From assembly GCF_902833905.1 (NCBI RefSeq), contig NZ_CADFGP010000001.1:62001-126000 (forward strand): a DNA stretch of 64,000 nt. Direction: 5' to 3'. The DNA comes from Paraburkholderia tuberum STM678 (GTDB lineage Bacteria > Pseudomonadota > Gammaproteobacteria > Burkholderiales > Burkholderiaceae). Of this stretch, positions 54,922-64,000 are shown piece after piece; the stretch's first letter is position 1; each line of letters begins with the position of its first letter. Position numbers and translations under genes: made by a program. The notes beneath the pieces were generated by a model. The model was not told the DNA's origin and ran no database searches. It saw nothing but the letters and a program-made list of their open reading frames with translations.

Positions 54922-55404
54922 ATGGCGCAAGACATCTTTCTCAAGATTAACGGGATCGATGGTGAGTCGGCAGACGCTAACCACAAGGACGAAATCGATG
55001 TTCTGAGCTGGGCGTGGGGCGTTACGCAGCAATCGAATATGCACGTTGGTTCCGGTGGTGGCGCTGGCCGAGCCACGGTCGACGACTTCACGTTTGAGCA
55101 TTTCATCGATCGTGCAACGCCCAACCTGACGCAATACTGCCTGACCGGTAAGCACATCGACGAAGCCAAACTCGTCGTGCGCAAGGCTGGCGGTAATCCG
55201 CTCGAATACATCAAATTCACGATGAACGACGTGCTGGTTACCTCGGTGCAGCCGTCCGGCGTCAGCGACAGTGAATCGCGTCCGTGCGAAACGGTGCGTC
55301 TGTCCTTTGCTCGCCTGAAGCAGGAATATGTGGTGCAGAACGCGCAAGGCGGTAGCGGCGGTGCGATCACGGCGACCTTCGATATCAAGAAGAACACAGC
55401 CTAA
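54922..55404 (+). CDS. hcp: T6SS tube protein Hcp (TssD)
   Basis: 160 residues with an AAGGAGT ribosome-binding site. The Hcp fold is clear: QDIFLKINGIDGESADANHKDEIDVLSWAWGV, DDFTFEHFIDRATPNLTQYCLTGKHIDEAKLVVRKAGG and YIKFTMNDVLVTSV. Hexamers stack to the inner tube that is fired and secreted. A structured RNA region follows it and may lower expression of the genes beyond. Confidence 0.97.
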   Translation: MAQDIFLKINGIDGESADANHKDEIDVLSWAWGVTQQSNMHVGSGGGAGRATVDDFTFEHFIDRATPNLTQYCLTGKHIDEAKLVVRKAGGNPLEYIKFTMNDVLVTSVQPSGVSDSESRPCETVRLSFARLKQEYVVQNAQGGSGGAITATFDIKKNTA

Positions 55405-55423
55405 ATCGCACATTTTCCTGAAT

Positions 55424-55500
55424 CTTGGCACGACGACCCTTTTGTCCGGGAAGCCGTGTCAAGGTTGTTAACCGGGATGCCCGGCTGGATGCAGGCATCC
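55424..55500 (+). terminator. Structured hcp-tssJ intergenic region, possible attenuator
   Basis: CTTGGCACG (55424-55432) can pair with CGTGTCAAG (55455-55463). After that GGATGCC (55475-55481) pairs with GGCATCC (55494-55500), or alternatively CCGGG-ATG-CCCGG (55472-55484) forms. No T run follows. Such hairpins could give much hcp message and less downstream message. Confidence 0.45.
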
Positions 55501-55544
55501 TGGTTCATTCAGGGCGATGTGCGAGATCACCTTGATACCGTCAG

Positions 55545-56090
55545 ATGGTTTCGATCTTTTTTTCCCGCTTCGCGATATGGCTGCGTATCGGAGGCTGGCT
55601 AGCCCTAAGCGGGGCGAGCGCATGGCTGTCCGGGTGCGCTACCGCGTCGGCTCCCGTTGTCAAGGAGCGAACGACCCTCCGGCTTCAGATCGCGGCAAAC
55701 GAGAACGTCAATCCGAACGAGTGGGGAACGGCGGCGCCGATCCTCGTGCGGGTCTACGAACTGAAGTCGCCGACGGCGTTTCAAACCGGCGACTTTTTCA
55801 CGCTGCAAAGCGACGACAAAAAAATCCTTGGCGACGACGTGCTGGTCGTTGACGAATTTATTCTGCGTCCCGGCGATACACGCGAGATCGTCCGGAAGTC
55901 GAACCCCGCCTCTACCGCAATTGGCGTGCTGGCCGGCTACCGGGATCTCGGGAAATCGGTCTGGCGCGCGGTTTACCGGTTGCCAATCGCGCCCGACGCC
56001 GCATGGTACAGGATGGCTCTTCCAGACAAGGAACAGAAGCTGACGATCCAGCTCGATCAACGCACTGTTTCGATTTCAAAGTCAGACTAA
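55545..56090 (+). CDS. tssJ: T6SS outer-membrane lipoprotein TssJ
   Basis: 181 residues. The lipoprotein signal ends LSGC. The TssJ transthyretin-like fold is shown by TTLRLQIAANENVNPNEWGTAAPILVRVYELKSPTAFQTGDFFTL, VVDEFILRPGDTREI and GVLAGYRDLGKSVWRAVYRLP. It anchors the TssJLM complex at the outer membrane by binding TssM. tssK starts 5 bp later. Confidence 0.95.
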   Translation: MVSIFFSRFAIWLRIGGWLALSGASAWLSGCATASAPVVKERTTLRLQIAANENVNPNEWGTAAPILVRVYELKSPTAFQTGDFFTLQSDDKKILGDDVLVVDEFILRPGDTREIVRKSNPASTAIGVLAGYRDLGKSVWRAVYRLPIAPDAAWYRMALPDKEQKLTIQLDQRTVSISKSD

Positions 56091-56095
56091 TTTCG

Positions 56096-57445
56096 ATGAG
56101 TTGGTATAGCAAAGTTGTTTGGAGCGAAGGACTCTTCCTGCGCCCGCAATTGTTTCAGCAGCAGGAGCGGTATTTCGAGTCGTTCGCGCATCGCCGGAGC
56201 GCGCCGCTGAGCCCGTTTTTCTGGGGCTTCAGCCGTTATGAAATCGATCAGGAATCGCTCGCGTTCGGCAAGCTGGTGTTCAAGAGCGGGCTCGGCGTAT
56301 TTCCAGACGGCACACCGTTCGAGGTGCCTGGCCTGACGCTGCCCCCGCCCCCACTGACGATCGGACCGGAACATCAGGAGCAGGTGATTTACCTGGCGGT
56401 CCCGCTTCGCTTGCCTAACACCGAGGAAACCGCCTTCACCGAGCAGAGCGGATCGCTGGCCCGTTACCATGCGTACGACGCCGAACTGCGCGACAGCAAC
56501 GCGATCGGCCAAGGTCCGAAGCCCGTCCAACTCTCGAATCTGCGCTTGCGGCTGTTGCCCGAGAAAGAGCTGACGCAGTCGTGGATCGGGCTTGCGCTGA
56601 CGCGCGTGAAGGCGCTGCACGCCGACGGCGCCGTGTCGCTGCACAGCGCCGACCACATTCCGCCCGTGACCGGTTACGGCGCGAATCCACTGCTGCGCGA
56701 ATGGGCGATGCAGCTGCACGGCCTCGCGCGACTACGCGCCGACGCGCTCGCCGCCCGTCTGTCAGGTGCTGATGGCCGTACGGGCGCGGCGGCCGAAGTG
56801 GCCGACTATCTGCTGCTCCAGGTGCTCAATCGCTATGAGCCGCTGCTGGAGTATATTTGCCAACTCGAGGAGACCGCGCCGGTGACCCTGTATCGCGAGC
56901 TCGCGCTTTTCGCGGGCGAGCTTTCGACCTTCGTGCGTCCGCAAACGCGGCGTCCGCGGGCGGCGCCGGGCTATGACCATGCGCAGCTCTACCGCAGTAT
57001 CAGGCCCCTCGTCGAGGAGGTTCACTATCTGTTGAACCAGGTGTTGATTCGTGGTGCGCAGCCCATTCCGCTTACGGAGCAGGCGCATGGCATCCGTACG
57101 GCCGCCATGCTGCCGAACGAATTGGCCGGCTATTCGAGCCTCGTGCTCGCCGTGGGCGCGCAGATGCCTTCCGAATTGCTGCAGCAGCAGTTTCTTGCCC
57201 AAACGAAGATCAGTCATCCGCAGCGCTTGCCGGAGTTGATCCGTTCGCACCTGCCGGGTCTGACAGTAGCGGCGCTGCCGGTTCCTCCGCGCCAGATTCC
57301 GTTCAACTCGGGCTTTATCTATTTCGAACTGTCGCGTACCGGACCGTTCTGGGAACAGATTGCGCGGCACGGAGGGCTTGCCATGCATGTCGCCGGGCAC
57401 TTCCCGGAACTCAAGCTTGAGCTGTGGGGCGTGCGTCAAAAATGA
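56096..57445 (+). CDS. tssK: T6SS baseplate protein TssK
   Basis: 449 residues from the ATG at 56096. The conserved N-terminus KVVWSEGLFLRPQLFQQQERYFE, the middle YHAYDAELRD and the C-terminal FIYFELSRTGPFWEQI are present. TssK connects the baseplate to the TssL/TssM membrane complex. It overlaps tssL by 4 bp. Confidence 0.96.
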   Translation: MSWYSKVVWSEGLFLRPQLFQQQERYFESFAHRRSAPLSPFFWGFSRYEIDQESLAFGKLVFKSGLGVFPDGTPFEVPGLTLPPPPLTIGPEHQEQVIYLAVPLRLPNTEETAFTEQSGSLARYHAYDAELRDSNAIGQGPKPVQLSNLRLRLLPEKELTQSWIGLALTRVKALHADGAVSLHSADHIPPVTGYGANPLLREWAMQLHGLARLRADALAARLSGADGRTGAAAEVADYLLLQVLNRYEPLLEYICQLEETAPVTLYRELALFAGELSTFVRPQTRRPRAAPGYDHAQLYRSIRPLVEEVHYLLNQVLIRGAQPIPLTEQAHGIRTAAMLPNELAGYSSLVLAVGAQMPSELLQQQFLAQTKISHPQRLPELIRSHLPGLTVAALPVPPRQIPFNSGFIYFELSRTGPFWEQIARHGGLAMHVAGHFPELKLELWGVRQK

Positions 57446-58776
57446 GTACCGGTGCATACGGGGACGACGCGTTCGAGTTTCTGTTGAACCCCGACAACTC
57501 TGCTTCTGGCCAGAGCCAGCCGTCTGCCAGTCCCGCTGGGCGTCCCACAACCGCGGGTGTCGCCAATCAGGAACCGGTGGTCGATGCGGCCGCGTTCGAT
57601 CCGCCGGAACAAGTGCAGACGCGTCTGGAGCGCATGAAGGCTGCGCGCAATCCGTTGTGTGAAGCCGCGCAGCCTTTGTTGCGCATGCTGGCGGACATGC
57701 CGGCTTCGCTCGATTCGTTGGCTGCGGTCGCGAGCTTGCGCTCGCTGCTGGTGCGTGAGGTCGCCGCATTCCAGAAGGTCTGCGACAAAGCGAGTTTGCC
57801 GTGGAAGCACGTGGCGGCTGTCCGTTACGCGCTGTGCACCGCGCTCGACGAAGCCGCCAACCGCACGCGTTGGGGAAGCGGCGGAATTTGGGCCGCGGGG
57901 GGGCTGCTGCTCAAGTTCGAAGGAGAAGTGGACGGCGGCGAGAAGTTCTTCCTGCTGATCGGCCGCATGGCAACGGATCCCCAGGAGTACATCGACGTCC
58001 TCGAGGTGTTGTATCGCATTCTCAGCCTTGGATTCGAAGGACGCTACAGCGTTGCCGCGGACGGTCCACGTCATCTGGAGCAGATCCGGCAGCGAATGCT
58101 GACGCTTATCAGCGGCACGCGGGACACGATGCGGCTCGAACTGTCGCCGCACTGGCGCGGCGAGGAGCCGGGCAGGATGCGGCTGCTGAAAAGCGTGCCG
58201 GTCTGGGCGACGGCGGGCGTCGCTGCGCTATGTGTGTTCTCGCTGTTCGCCTGGTACAAGTATCGGCTTCTGGCGCAAAGCAATGCGCTGGAAGCGAAGA
58301 TTCTCGCGATCGGAGAGCCGGTCAAGGTCGCGGCTCCGGTCGTTCACGAGCGCTTGCGCCTGTCGATTTTGCTGAAAGACGAGATCGCTCGCGGCCTGCT
58401 CTCCGTCGAAGAGACCGCGAGCAGCAGCCGGGTCGTGTTCCGTGGCGACTACGTGTTCCTGCCGGGGCAAAGCCGCATTCGACCGGAACTGGATCCGGTG
58501 TTGACCAAGGTCGCGCAGGAGGTCGTCCGGGTCGGCGGCAATGTCACGGTGACCGGGCACACCGACAACCAGCCGATTCATACGGCGGAGTTTCCTGACA
58601 ACCTGGTGCTATCGGAAAGGCGCGCCGCGTTCGTCGCCGACGTATTGAAGGCGCACGGCATGCCCGGCAATCGCATCGAGGCTGTCGGCAAGGGCGATAC
58701 ACAACCTGTCGCGGACAACAGTACAGCGGAAGGTCGTTCCCGCAATCGACGCGTGGAAGTCTTCGTCACGCATTAA
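57442..58776 (+). CDS. tssL: T6SS inner-membrane protein TssL with C-terminal OmpA domain
   Basis: 444 residues. The DotU domain is at about residues 60-230 (ARNPLCEAAQPLLRMLADMP, VRYALCTALDEAANRTRWG, KFFLLIGRMATDPQEYIDVLEVLYRILSLGFEGRY), followed by one membrane helix (VWATAGVAALCVFSLFAWY). The periplasmic OmpA-type domain ends it (VFLPGQSRIRPELDPVL, VTGHTDNQPI, NRRVEVFVTH). This is the 'evolved' form of TssL that grips peptidoglycan. It overlaps tssK and precedes tssM. Confidence 0.96.
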   Translation: MSTGAYGDDAFEFLLNPDNSASGQSQPSASPAGRPTTAGVANQEPVVDAAAFDPPEQVQTRLERMKAARNPLCEAAQPLLRMLADMPASLDSLAAVASLRSLLVREVAAFQKVCDKASLPWKHVAAVRYALCTALDEAANRTRWGSGGIWAAGGLLLKFEGEVDGGEKFFLLIGRMATDPQEYIDVLEVLYRILSLGFEGRYSVAADGPRHLEQIRQRMLTLISGTRDTMRLELSPHWRGEEPGRMRLLKSVPVWATAGVAALCVFSLFAWYKYRLLAQSNALEAKILAIGEPVKVAAPVVHERLRLSILLKDEIARGLLSVEETASSSRVVFRGDYVFLPGQSRIRPELDPVLTKVAQEVVRVGGNVTVTGHTDNQPIHTAEFPDNLVLSERRAAFVADVLKAHGMPGNRIEAVGKGDTQPVADNSTAEGRSRNRRVEVFVTH

Positions 58777-58789
58777 CGGGAAAGCCTTG

Positions 58790-61700
58790 ATGTCTTATTT
58801 GAACCGCTTATCGAAACTTGTGCTCACGCGCCAGACGCTGGTGCTCGCCGCGATCCTCGTGACGGCTGTGGCCGTCTGGTTCGTGGGACCTCTGATTGCA
58901 TTTGGCGACTACCGCCCACTCGAGAGCGTGCTCTCGCGCACGCTGTCGATCGTCGTGCTGTTATTGCTGCTGCTGTTCTGGCTGCTCGGCTGGTCGCCTG
59001 GCGTCATCGGCGTCGCGTTGCTGTGTCTCGCGCTCTGGTATTTCGGACCGATACTCGCGTTCGGCCAAACGCATCCACTCGGCACCACATGGTCCCGCGT
59101 GCTGCTGATCTCGGTGCTGCTTGCCTGCTACGCGATCTATGGGCTGTATCGTCTGTGGCGGGCAGTGCGCAGCGATGACGTGCTGCTGCAGCGCGTTCTG
59201 AACCCGTTCACGAAGAAGTCGGCCGCGACCCCTGTCGCACGAGACGAAATCCGCGCGCTTCACGCGGTCGTCGCGAAGGCCATCGACAAGCTCAAACGCA
59301 TGCGCGGCGGACCGGCAGGGCTGCGTCGTCTGCTCGAAAGCCAGCGCTATCTGTACGAACTCCCGTGGTACATGGTGGTGGGCTCGCCAGGCGCCGGCAA
59401 GACGACGTTGGTCCTGAACTCGGGTCTGGATTTTCCGGAGGCGGATCAGATGGTCGCGGCGTCGCTGAGAAGCCGCGTCGAAACGGCGAACTGCGACTGG
59501 TGGTTCGCGAACGACGCGGTGCTGATCGACACCGCTGGCCGCTATACGGTTCAGGACGCAACGTCGCAAGACGCCGCGAAGGTTGACGTCCATCCGGAAG
59601 ACCTGCAGAGCGTGAACGAGGCCGAGTGGCGCGGCCTTCTGGGGCTGCTTCGCAAGCGGCGCCCGCGCGCGCCGATCAACGGTGCGTTGCTGGTCGTTTC
59701 AATCGAAGAGTTGTTGACGCGCCCAGCGCCCGAACGAAAGGCGCTCGCCGCGTCGATGCGCGCTCGGCTCGGCGAGTTGCGCCAGCAGTTGGGGATTCGA
59801 TTCCCCGTCTACGTGCTCGTCACGAAGCTCGATCTGCTGCCCGGCTTCGGGGAGTATTTCCAGTCGTTGACGGCGGAAAGCCGCGCGCAGATTTTCGGCT
59901 TCACACTGCCTTATCAGGAAGCGGCGGAACAACACGGGCGCGACACACTGCGCCTGAACTGCGCGGCCGAAATGCGTGAGCTGGAGCAGGGACTCGAAGA
60001 CGGCGTCAACACGAGGCTGCAAGAGGTGTACGAGGTCGATCTGCGCAAGAAACTTTATGCGCTGCCGTCAGAATTTCGTAGCCTGTGCGCGGAACTCAAT
60101 GAATTGCTCGCGCTGGTGTTTCTCGATTCGAAATACGACGACACGCAGTTGAACAGCACGCTGCGCGGCGTCTATTTCACGAGCGCGGCGCAAACTCACG
60201 AGGCCGTGTCCGCCGACAGCTCCACGCTCTTGCAGCGGCTGCGTCGCGGGCTCGCGGGTTTATTTGGTGCCGCGCCGAATACGGTCTCGCCGTCGTCCGG
60301 CGACGCGACGCCTACCGGCTATCGCGGCTATTTCTTGCGCAATCTGTTTCAGCGCGTGATCCTGGCCGAAGCGCATCTGGTGCGGCCGAACCTGTACTGG
60401 GAAGTCCGCTTCCGCGCGTTGCGTCTTATCGGACATCTGCTCGCGATCGTCGTGGCGGTGTGGCTGATTGGTGCGCTCGTCGTGAGCTTCGGCAACAACC
60501 GCGAGTATCTCGCCGCGATCGATGGCAAGGCCAATGCGCTCGCCGCGCGGGTCTTGTCGCAACGGAAGGCGCCACAGCCCGGGACGATGGGGACGCTTCT
60601 GTCGGCGTCGCGTGACCTGCCTCAGTTCGACGGCATGGACCTCGACAGTCCCGGTGTTGCATGGCACTACGGGCTCTACACGGCGCCCGCCATCCGCGCC
60701 GCGGCCGGCGAGACTTACAACAATCTGCTGAAACAGATGCTGCTGCCGCAAGTCGTCGGCCGGCTCGAAACGGTGCTCGATACGCAAATCGGCGTACAGG
60801 ACGCGGACGGCGTTTATCGCACGCTGATGGTCTACCTGATGCTGTTCGATGGCTCGCACTACGACGCGAAAGCGGTCAAGGCATGGGTGCTCGGCGACTG
60901 GGAACACGCCAACAGCGTCGCATCGCTCGGCGAGCGCAACGTGATGGCGCGTCACCTCGATGCGTTGATCGTGGAAGGGGTGCCCGCGGTGCCGGCAAGA
61001 CCGGTGAATGCACGGCTCGTGCGCCGCGCGCGCGAGTTCCTTGGCCGCAATCCGGCGTCCGGACGGCTCTACGAACGTGCGATGAACGCCATGGCTCCCG
61101 AGGCGCCCGAGAACGTCACGCTGCTGAGCGCCGCGGGTCCGCAGGCCACTACCGTGTTCCTGCTGGCCGGCGGTTCGACGCTCGCGCGAGGTATCCCCGG
61201 TCTCTATACCTACGACGGCTATCACGCCGTTTTTAACAAGCGCCTCCCTGATTTTCTCGAGCAGGCGCGAAAACAGGACGCCTGGGTGATGGGCGAGGCC
61301 GATGCATCGGCGCGGCGGCGGCGGATGGCAAACGGCAACGCACCGCGCAAGGACAGGCTCGCCGACGATATCCGTCGCCAATACCTGACCGACTATGGCA
61401 ATTACTGGAGCCAGTTTCTCGACGACGTGAGACCGGTGTCCGGCAGCGAAGGCACCCTGGCGCCCGATTTGCAGACGCTGCGTACGCTGGCTGCGCCGGA
61501 TTCGCCGCTGGCGAGACTCGCGCGAACGGCCGCGCGCGAGACGTCGCTGTCGATCGTTGATGGCGCGGACGAGCCGTCGGCCGCCGGTAGTGCCATCAAC
61601 GTGATCATGCGTCGCTCGCAGGCGGCGCGCGCAGCGAGCGCCGTGGCCGCAACCGCCACGATCGGTCAGCTCGCGCAACAGAAGATGGAACGTGAACTGG

Positions 61701-62755
61701 TCGACAGACGCTTTGCCGCGCTGCGCGAAGTCGTGACCGGCCAGGCCGATAGCGGGAGCCCGCTGCCTGGCGGCAGCGGCGTGCTGCAGCTGGGCGGCGT
61801 CATCGGGCTGATCAACGAGCAGTACACGCGATTGATGACGGCCGGCGACGTGCTCGCCACCAACAGCATGCCGCCCACGGACGACCTCGGCTCCACGATG
61901 CAGCTCGAGGCGCAGAAGCTTCCGCCGCCGTTTCGGGCCGTGCTCGCGGGCCTCGCGTCGCAGTCGATGCGTAAGGTGGACCGCAATGTCGGCTCCCTGC
62001 TCACGATGCAGGTCGAATCGAGCGTTGGCGCGCAATGCCGCCGTGCTGTCGAAGGCAAATATCCGTTTGCCGCGAGCGCCCAGGAAGTCGACATCGACGA
62101 TTTCAATCGCGTGTTCGCGGCCGGCGGCCTGCTCGACGACTTTTTCCACAAGACGCTCGCCAGCCGCGTCGATACGAGCATGCGGCCATGGCGCTATAAG
62201 CCGGTCAGCCCCGGCATGCCGCCCATGCAGGGACCGGGCCTCGAACCGTTCGAGCGCGCCGCGGCGATCCGTCAGACATTTTTCCGCGATCCCGGCGCGA
62301 CCCGGATGTCGTGGAACGCGGGCCTCAAGGTCGTGTCGCTGGACCCCGAGATTACCGATCTGCTCATTGACGTCGACGGGCAAAACCTGCGCTATGCGCA
62401 TGGTCCGGTCACGACGTCCCCGATCACCTGGCCGGGGCCGCGCGGCGGTTCGATGGCCGGCCTCACCGCGAATCCGCGCGTGCGTCCGGACACGTCGACC
62501 GTCATGACCGAAGGTCCGTGGGCGCTGTTCCGTCTGATCGACCGGGGCCGCGTGACGTCGACGTTGTCGTCGAGCCGCTCGGCGGTGGACTTCAATTTCG
62601 ACGACCGGCACGCGGTCATCGAACTGACATCGGGCGGACAGTCAGGACCGCAACTCACGGCGTTGCTGCGCGATTTTCGTTGTCCCGGTAGCGGACACGC
62701 GATGGGACGGCGAGCGGACGCGTCGTCAGGCTCCGCATTCGCCGACGAGCTGTAG
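58790..62755 (+). CDS. tssM: T6SS inner-membrane protein TssM (IcmF) with doubled N-terminal membrane unit
   Basis: 1321 residues from the ATG at 58790. The N-terminus has about four membrane helices built from two similar units (AVWFVGPLIAFGDYRPLESV... and ALWYFGPILAFGQTHPLGTT...). The cytoplasmic NTPase has Walker A GSPGAGKTTLV (from Gly198) and VLIDTAGRYTVQ. A further helix near residue 550 (LLAIVVAVWLIGALVVSF) leads to the long periplasmic part, which spans to TssJ. It is the core of the T6SS envelope complex. Most TssM proteins have only one such N-terminal unit. Confidence 0.95.
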   Translation: MSYLNRLSKLVLTRQTLVLAAILVTAVAVWFVGPLIAFGDYRPLESVLSRTLSIVVLLLLLLFWLLGWSPGVIGVALLCLALWYFGPILAFGQTHPLGTTWSRVLLISVLLACYAIYGLYRLWRAVRSDDVLLQRVLNPFTKKSAATPVARDEIRALHAVVAKAIDKLKRMRGGPAGLRRLLESQRYLYELPWYMVVGSPGAGKTTLVLNSGLDFPEADQMVAASLRSRVETANCDWWFANDAVLIDTAGRYTVQDATSQDAAKVDVHPEDLQSVNEAEWRGLLGLLRKRRPRAPINGALLVVSIEELLTRPAPERKALAASMRARLGELRQQLGIRFPVYVLVTKLDLLPGFGEYFQSLTAESRAQIFGFTLPYQEAAEQHGRDTLRLNCAAEMRELEQGLEDGVNTRLQEVYEVDLRKKLYALPSEFRSLCAELNELLALVFLDSKYDDTQLNSTLRGVYFTSAAQTHEAVSADSSTLLQRLRRGLAGLFGAAPNTVSPSSGDATPTGYRGYFLRNLFQRVILAEAHLVRPNLYWEVRFRALRLIGHLLAIVVAVWLIGALVVSFGNNREYLAAIDGKANALAARVLSQRKAPQPGTMGTLLSASRDLPQFDGMDLDSPGVAWHYGLYTAPAIRAAAGETYNNLLKQMLLPQVVGRLETVLDTQIGVQDADGVYRTLMVYLMLFDGSHYDAKAVKAWVLGDWEHANSVASLGERNVMARHLDALIVEGVPAVPARPVNARLVRRAREFLGRNPASGRLYERAMNAMAPEAPENVTLLSAAGPQATTVFLLAGGSTLARGIPGLYTYDGYHAVFNKRLPDFLEQARKQDAWVMGEADASARRRRMANGNAPRKDRLADDIRRQYLTDYGNYWSQFLDDVRPVSGSEGTLAPDLQTLRTLAAPDSPLARLARTAARETSLSIVDGADEPSAAGSAINVIMRRSQAARAASAVAATATIGQLAQQKMERELVDRRFAALREVVTGQADSGSPLPGGSGVLQLGGVIGLINEQYTRLMTAGDVLATNSMPPTDDLGSTMQLEAQKLPPPFRAVLAGLASQSMRKVDRNVGSLLTMQVESSVGAQCRRAVEGKYPFAASAQEVDIDDFNRVFAAGGLLDDFFHKTLASRVDTSMRPWRYKPVSPGMPPMQGPGLEPFERAAAIRQTFFRDPGATRMSWNAGLKVVSLDPEITDLLIDVDGQNLRYAHGPVTTSPITWPGPRGGSMAGLTANPRVRPDTSTVMTEGPWALFRLIDRGRVTSTLSSSRSAVDFNFDDRHAVIELTSGGQSGPQLTALLRDFRCPGSGHAMGRRADASSGSAFADEL

Positions 62756-62788
62756 CGTCTTTTCGATATAGAGAATTTAGAGGAGTGC

Positions 62789-64000
62789 ATGTCAAGTAAT
62801 CCCTTGAACGCGATAAGTGTGCAAAGCCGCGCAGTGACCGTATCCAGCGCGGCGATACCGCGGTGGCCGGGGCAGACCGCGGACGGACAGACGCAGCCGG
62901 CGCTGGAGTTCATGTCACTGAACGGCGACGAGCATCTCGGCAAGCTGTTTGAGTACGAACTGCTGTTGCGCACGCCTGACGATTACACGGTACCGCTTGC
63001 CGTCAGTGCCAACCTCGACCTGAAGGCACTGCTAGGCAAGGAAATGACCGTCGCGATCGACCTCCAGCCGAGCGCCGACACCGAGGCATGTCAGCGCGAA
63101 ATCACCGGACTCGTCGTCGCCGCGCAATACCTGCGTCGGGAAGGCCGCTACAACGTCTATCGTGTCGTGCTGAAGCCGTGGCTGTGGCTGGCGACCCTGA
63201 CGACCGACTACAAGATTTTCCAGAACAGGACGGTCATCGAGATCATCGACGAGGTGCTGAAGGACTATCCGTACCCGGTCGAAAAGCGCCTCGACGTGAG
63301 CCGCTATGCGCTCGAGGGTGAGAGTCCGACCAACGAACCGCGCACGTTCCAGGTCCAGTACGGCGAGACCGATTACGACTTCATTCATCGCCTGATGGAA
63401 GAGTGGGGCATCTACTGGTTTTTCGAGCATGCCGACGGCAAGCACCGGCTCGTGCTGTGCGACCACATTGGCGCGCACCGCCACTCGCCGAACCCGTCAT
63501 ACCGGACGCTGGCGTTCCAACCGCAGGGCGGCAAGACCGACACCGAATACATCAGCGCGTTTTCGACGGCCGAAGTCTTGTGCACCGGTCACTACGTGAC
63601 GAGCGACTTCGACTTCACGCGTTCGCGCGCCGACATGCGGGCGATCAATCAGCAACCGCGCGACACCAGTTGGAACCTGCTCGAGCGCTACGACTGGCCG
63701 GGAGACTACACCGACAGCAGCCACGGTGAACTGCTGGCGCGTACGCGCATGGAAGCACTGCGCGCGCCGGGTACGCGAGCGCAAGGCGAAGGTAACGTAC
63801 GGGGACTCGCGTGCGGGCAGACGTTCGTGTTGACCAACTACGACTATACGGCCGCGAACTGCGAATACCTCGTCATCGGTACGAAGCTCGACCTGACCGG
63901 TACGCCGGACGAATCGGGTAGCGGCTACGAATACACCTGCAGCAACAAGTTCGACGTGCAACCGACAAGCGAAGTTTTCAGACTGCCGCGGGAGACCTCG
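62789..64000 (+). CDS. vgrG: T6SS spike protein VgrG (TssI), partial
   Basis: 404 codons are visible from the ATG at 62789, with AGGAG 4 bp upstream; the 3' end lies outside the window. The gp27-like part is recognised by FMSLNGDEHLGKLFEYELLLRTPDD, CQREITGLVVAAQYLRREGRYNVYRVVLKPWLWLATLTTDYKIFQNRTVIEIIDEVL and YGETDYDFIHRLMEEWGIYWFFEH. VgrG trimers tip the Hcp tube and may carry effectors at the C-terminus. Effector and immunity genes are expected just to the right. Confidence 0.96.
   Translation, partial: MSSNPLNAISVQSRAVTVSSAAIPRWPGQTADGQTQPALEFMSLNGDEHLGKLFEYELLLRTPDDYTVPLAVSANLDLKALLGKEMTVAIDLQPSADTEACQREITGLVVAAQYLRREGRYNVYRVVLKPWLWLATLTTDYKIFQNRTVIEIIDEVLKDYPYPVEKRLDVSRYALEGESPTNEPRTFQVQYGETDYDFIHRLMEEWGIYWFFEHADGKHRLVLCDHIGAHRHSPNPSYRTLAFQPQGGKTDTEYISAFSTAEVLCTGHYVTSDFDFTRSRADMRAINQQPRDTSWNLLERYDWPGDYTDSSHGELLARTRMEALRAPGTRAQGEGNVRGLACGQTFVLTNYDYTAANCEYLVIGTKLDLTGTPDESGSGYEYTCSNKFDVQPTSEVFRLPRETS

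Noticed and set aside
1..64000. tRNA or rRNA genes
   Set aside because: I saw no cloverleaf-like sequence, TTCGANTC arm or rRNA segment in any intergenic region.

Overview
The window has the high GC, the codon use and the gene content of a secondary chromosome or megaplasmid of a Burkholderia-type betaproteobacterium; Paraburkholderia fits best. The main evidence is a replication and partition locus (rep, iterons, parA, parB at about 24.7-29.5 kb), set among accessory transport, regulatory and virulence-type genes. I have no database result, so the genus is an inference.

Layout. (1) 1-6.0 kb: carbohydrate region with a sugar-binding protein (cut by the window edge), a LacI-type regulator, a porin, a BON-domain protein and a secreted GH10 xylanase. 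They are linked by three copies of the palindrome TGAAAGCGCTTTCA and by two palindromes of a second type (TGTTAYCGRTAAC). (2) 6.1-8.8 kb: a membrane-anchored alpha/beta hydrolase and two small envelope proteins. (3) 9.6-11.4 kb: a hipBA toxin-antitoxin pair with inverted repeats in its promoter. (4) 11.5-17.5 kb: a GntR/FCD regulator divergent from a gamma-glutamyltransferase-family gene, with two MFS carriers and a GAF protein; the two divergent promoters share one operator. (5) 17.6-21.6 kb: an RcnB-like protein, an IS-mediated scar joining arcA and arcD fragments, and an operon of a GFA protein, a 40-residue ORF, a response regulator and a sensor kinase. (6) 22.1-24.7 kb: a patatin and a GntP-type permease. 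(7) 24.7-31.3 kb: rep, an origin with 14 iterons, parAB, a terminator, a pair of 19-bp palindromes that may be the centromere, and about 1.8 kb of gene-free DNA ending in a cluster of GCCAA repeats.

(8) 31.4-33.2 kb: a lipoprotein hydrolase gene broken by two homopolymer frameshifts. (9) 34.2-39.9 kb: a complete RND efflux operon (adaptor, pump, outer-membrane channel). (10) 40.0-42.9 kb: two tandem ArcD-like amino-acid permeases, followed by decayed gene fragments. (11) 44.3-50.1 kb: an orphan LuxR-type response regulator and a chaperone-usher fimbrial operon. (12) 50.1-64.0 kb: a type VI secretion cluster (tssL-like, TssM/OmpA chimera, tssB, tssC, hcp, tssJ, tssK, tssL, tssM, vgrG) that runs off the right edge. 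TssA, E, F, G and H are not in the window.

The most interesting parts are the origin/centromere architecture, the GCCAA repeat field, the two-operator xylan regulon, and the extra TssL plus TssM-OmpA chimera at the head of the T6SS. Nothing here is clearly a wholly new system. The chimera and the repeat field are the best candidates for something undescribed.
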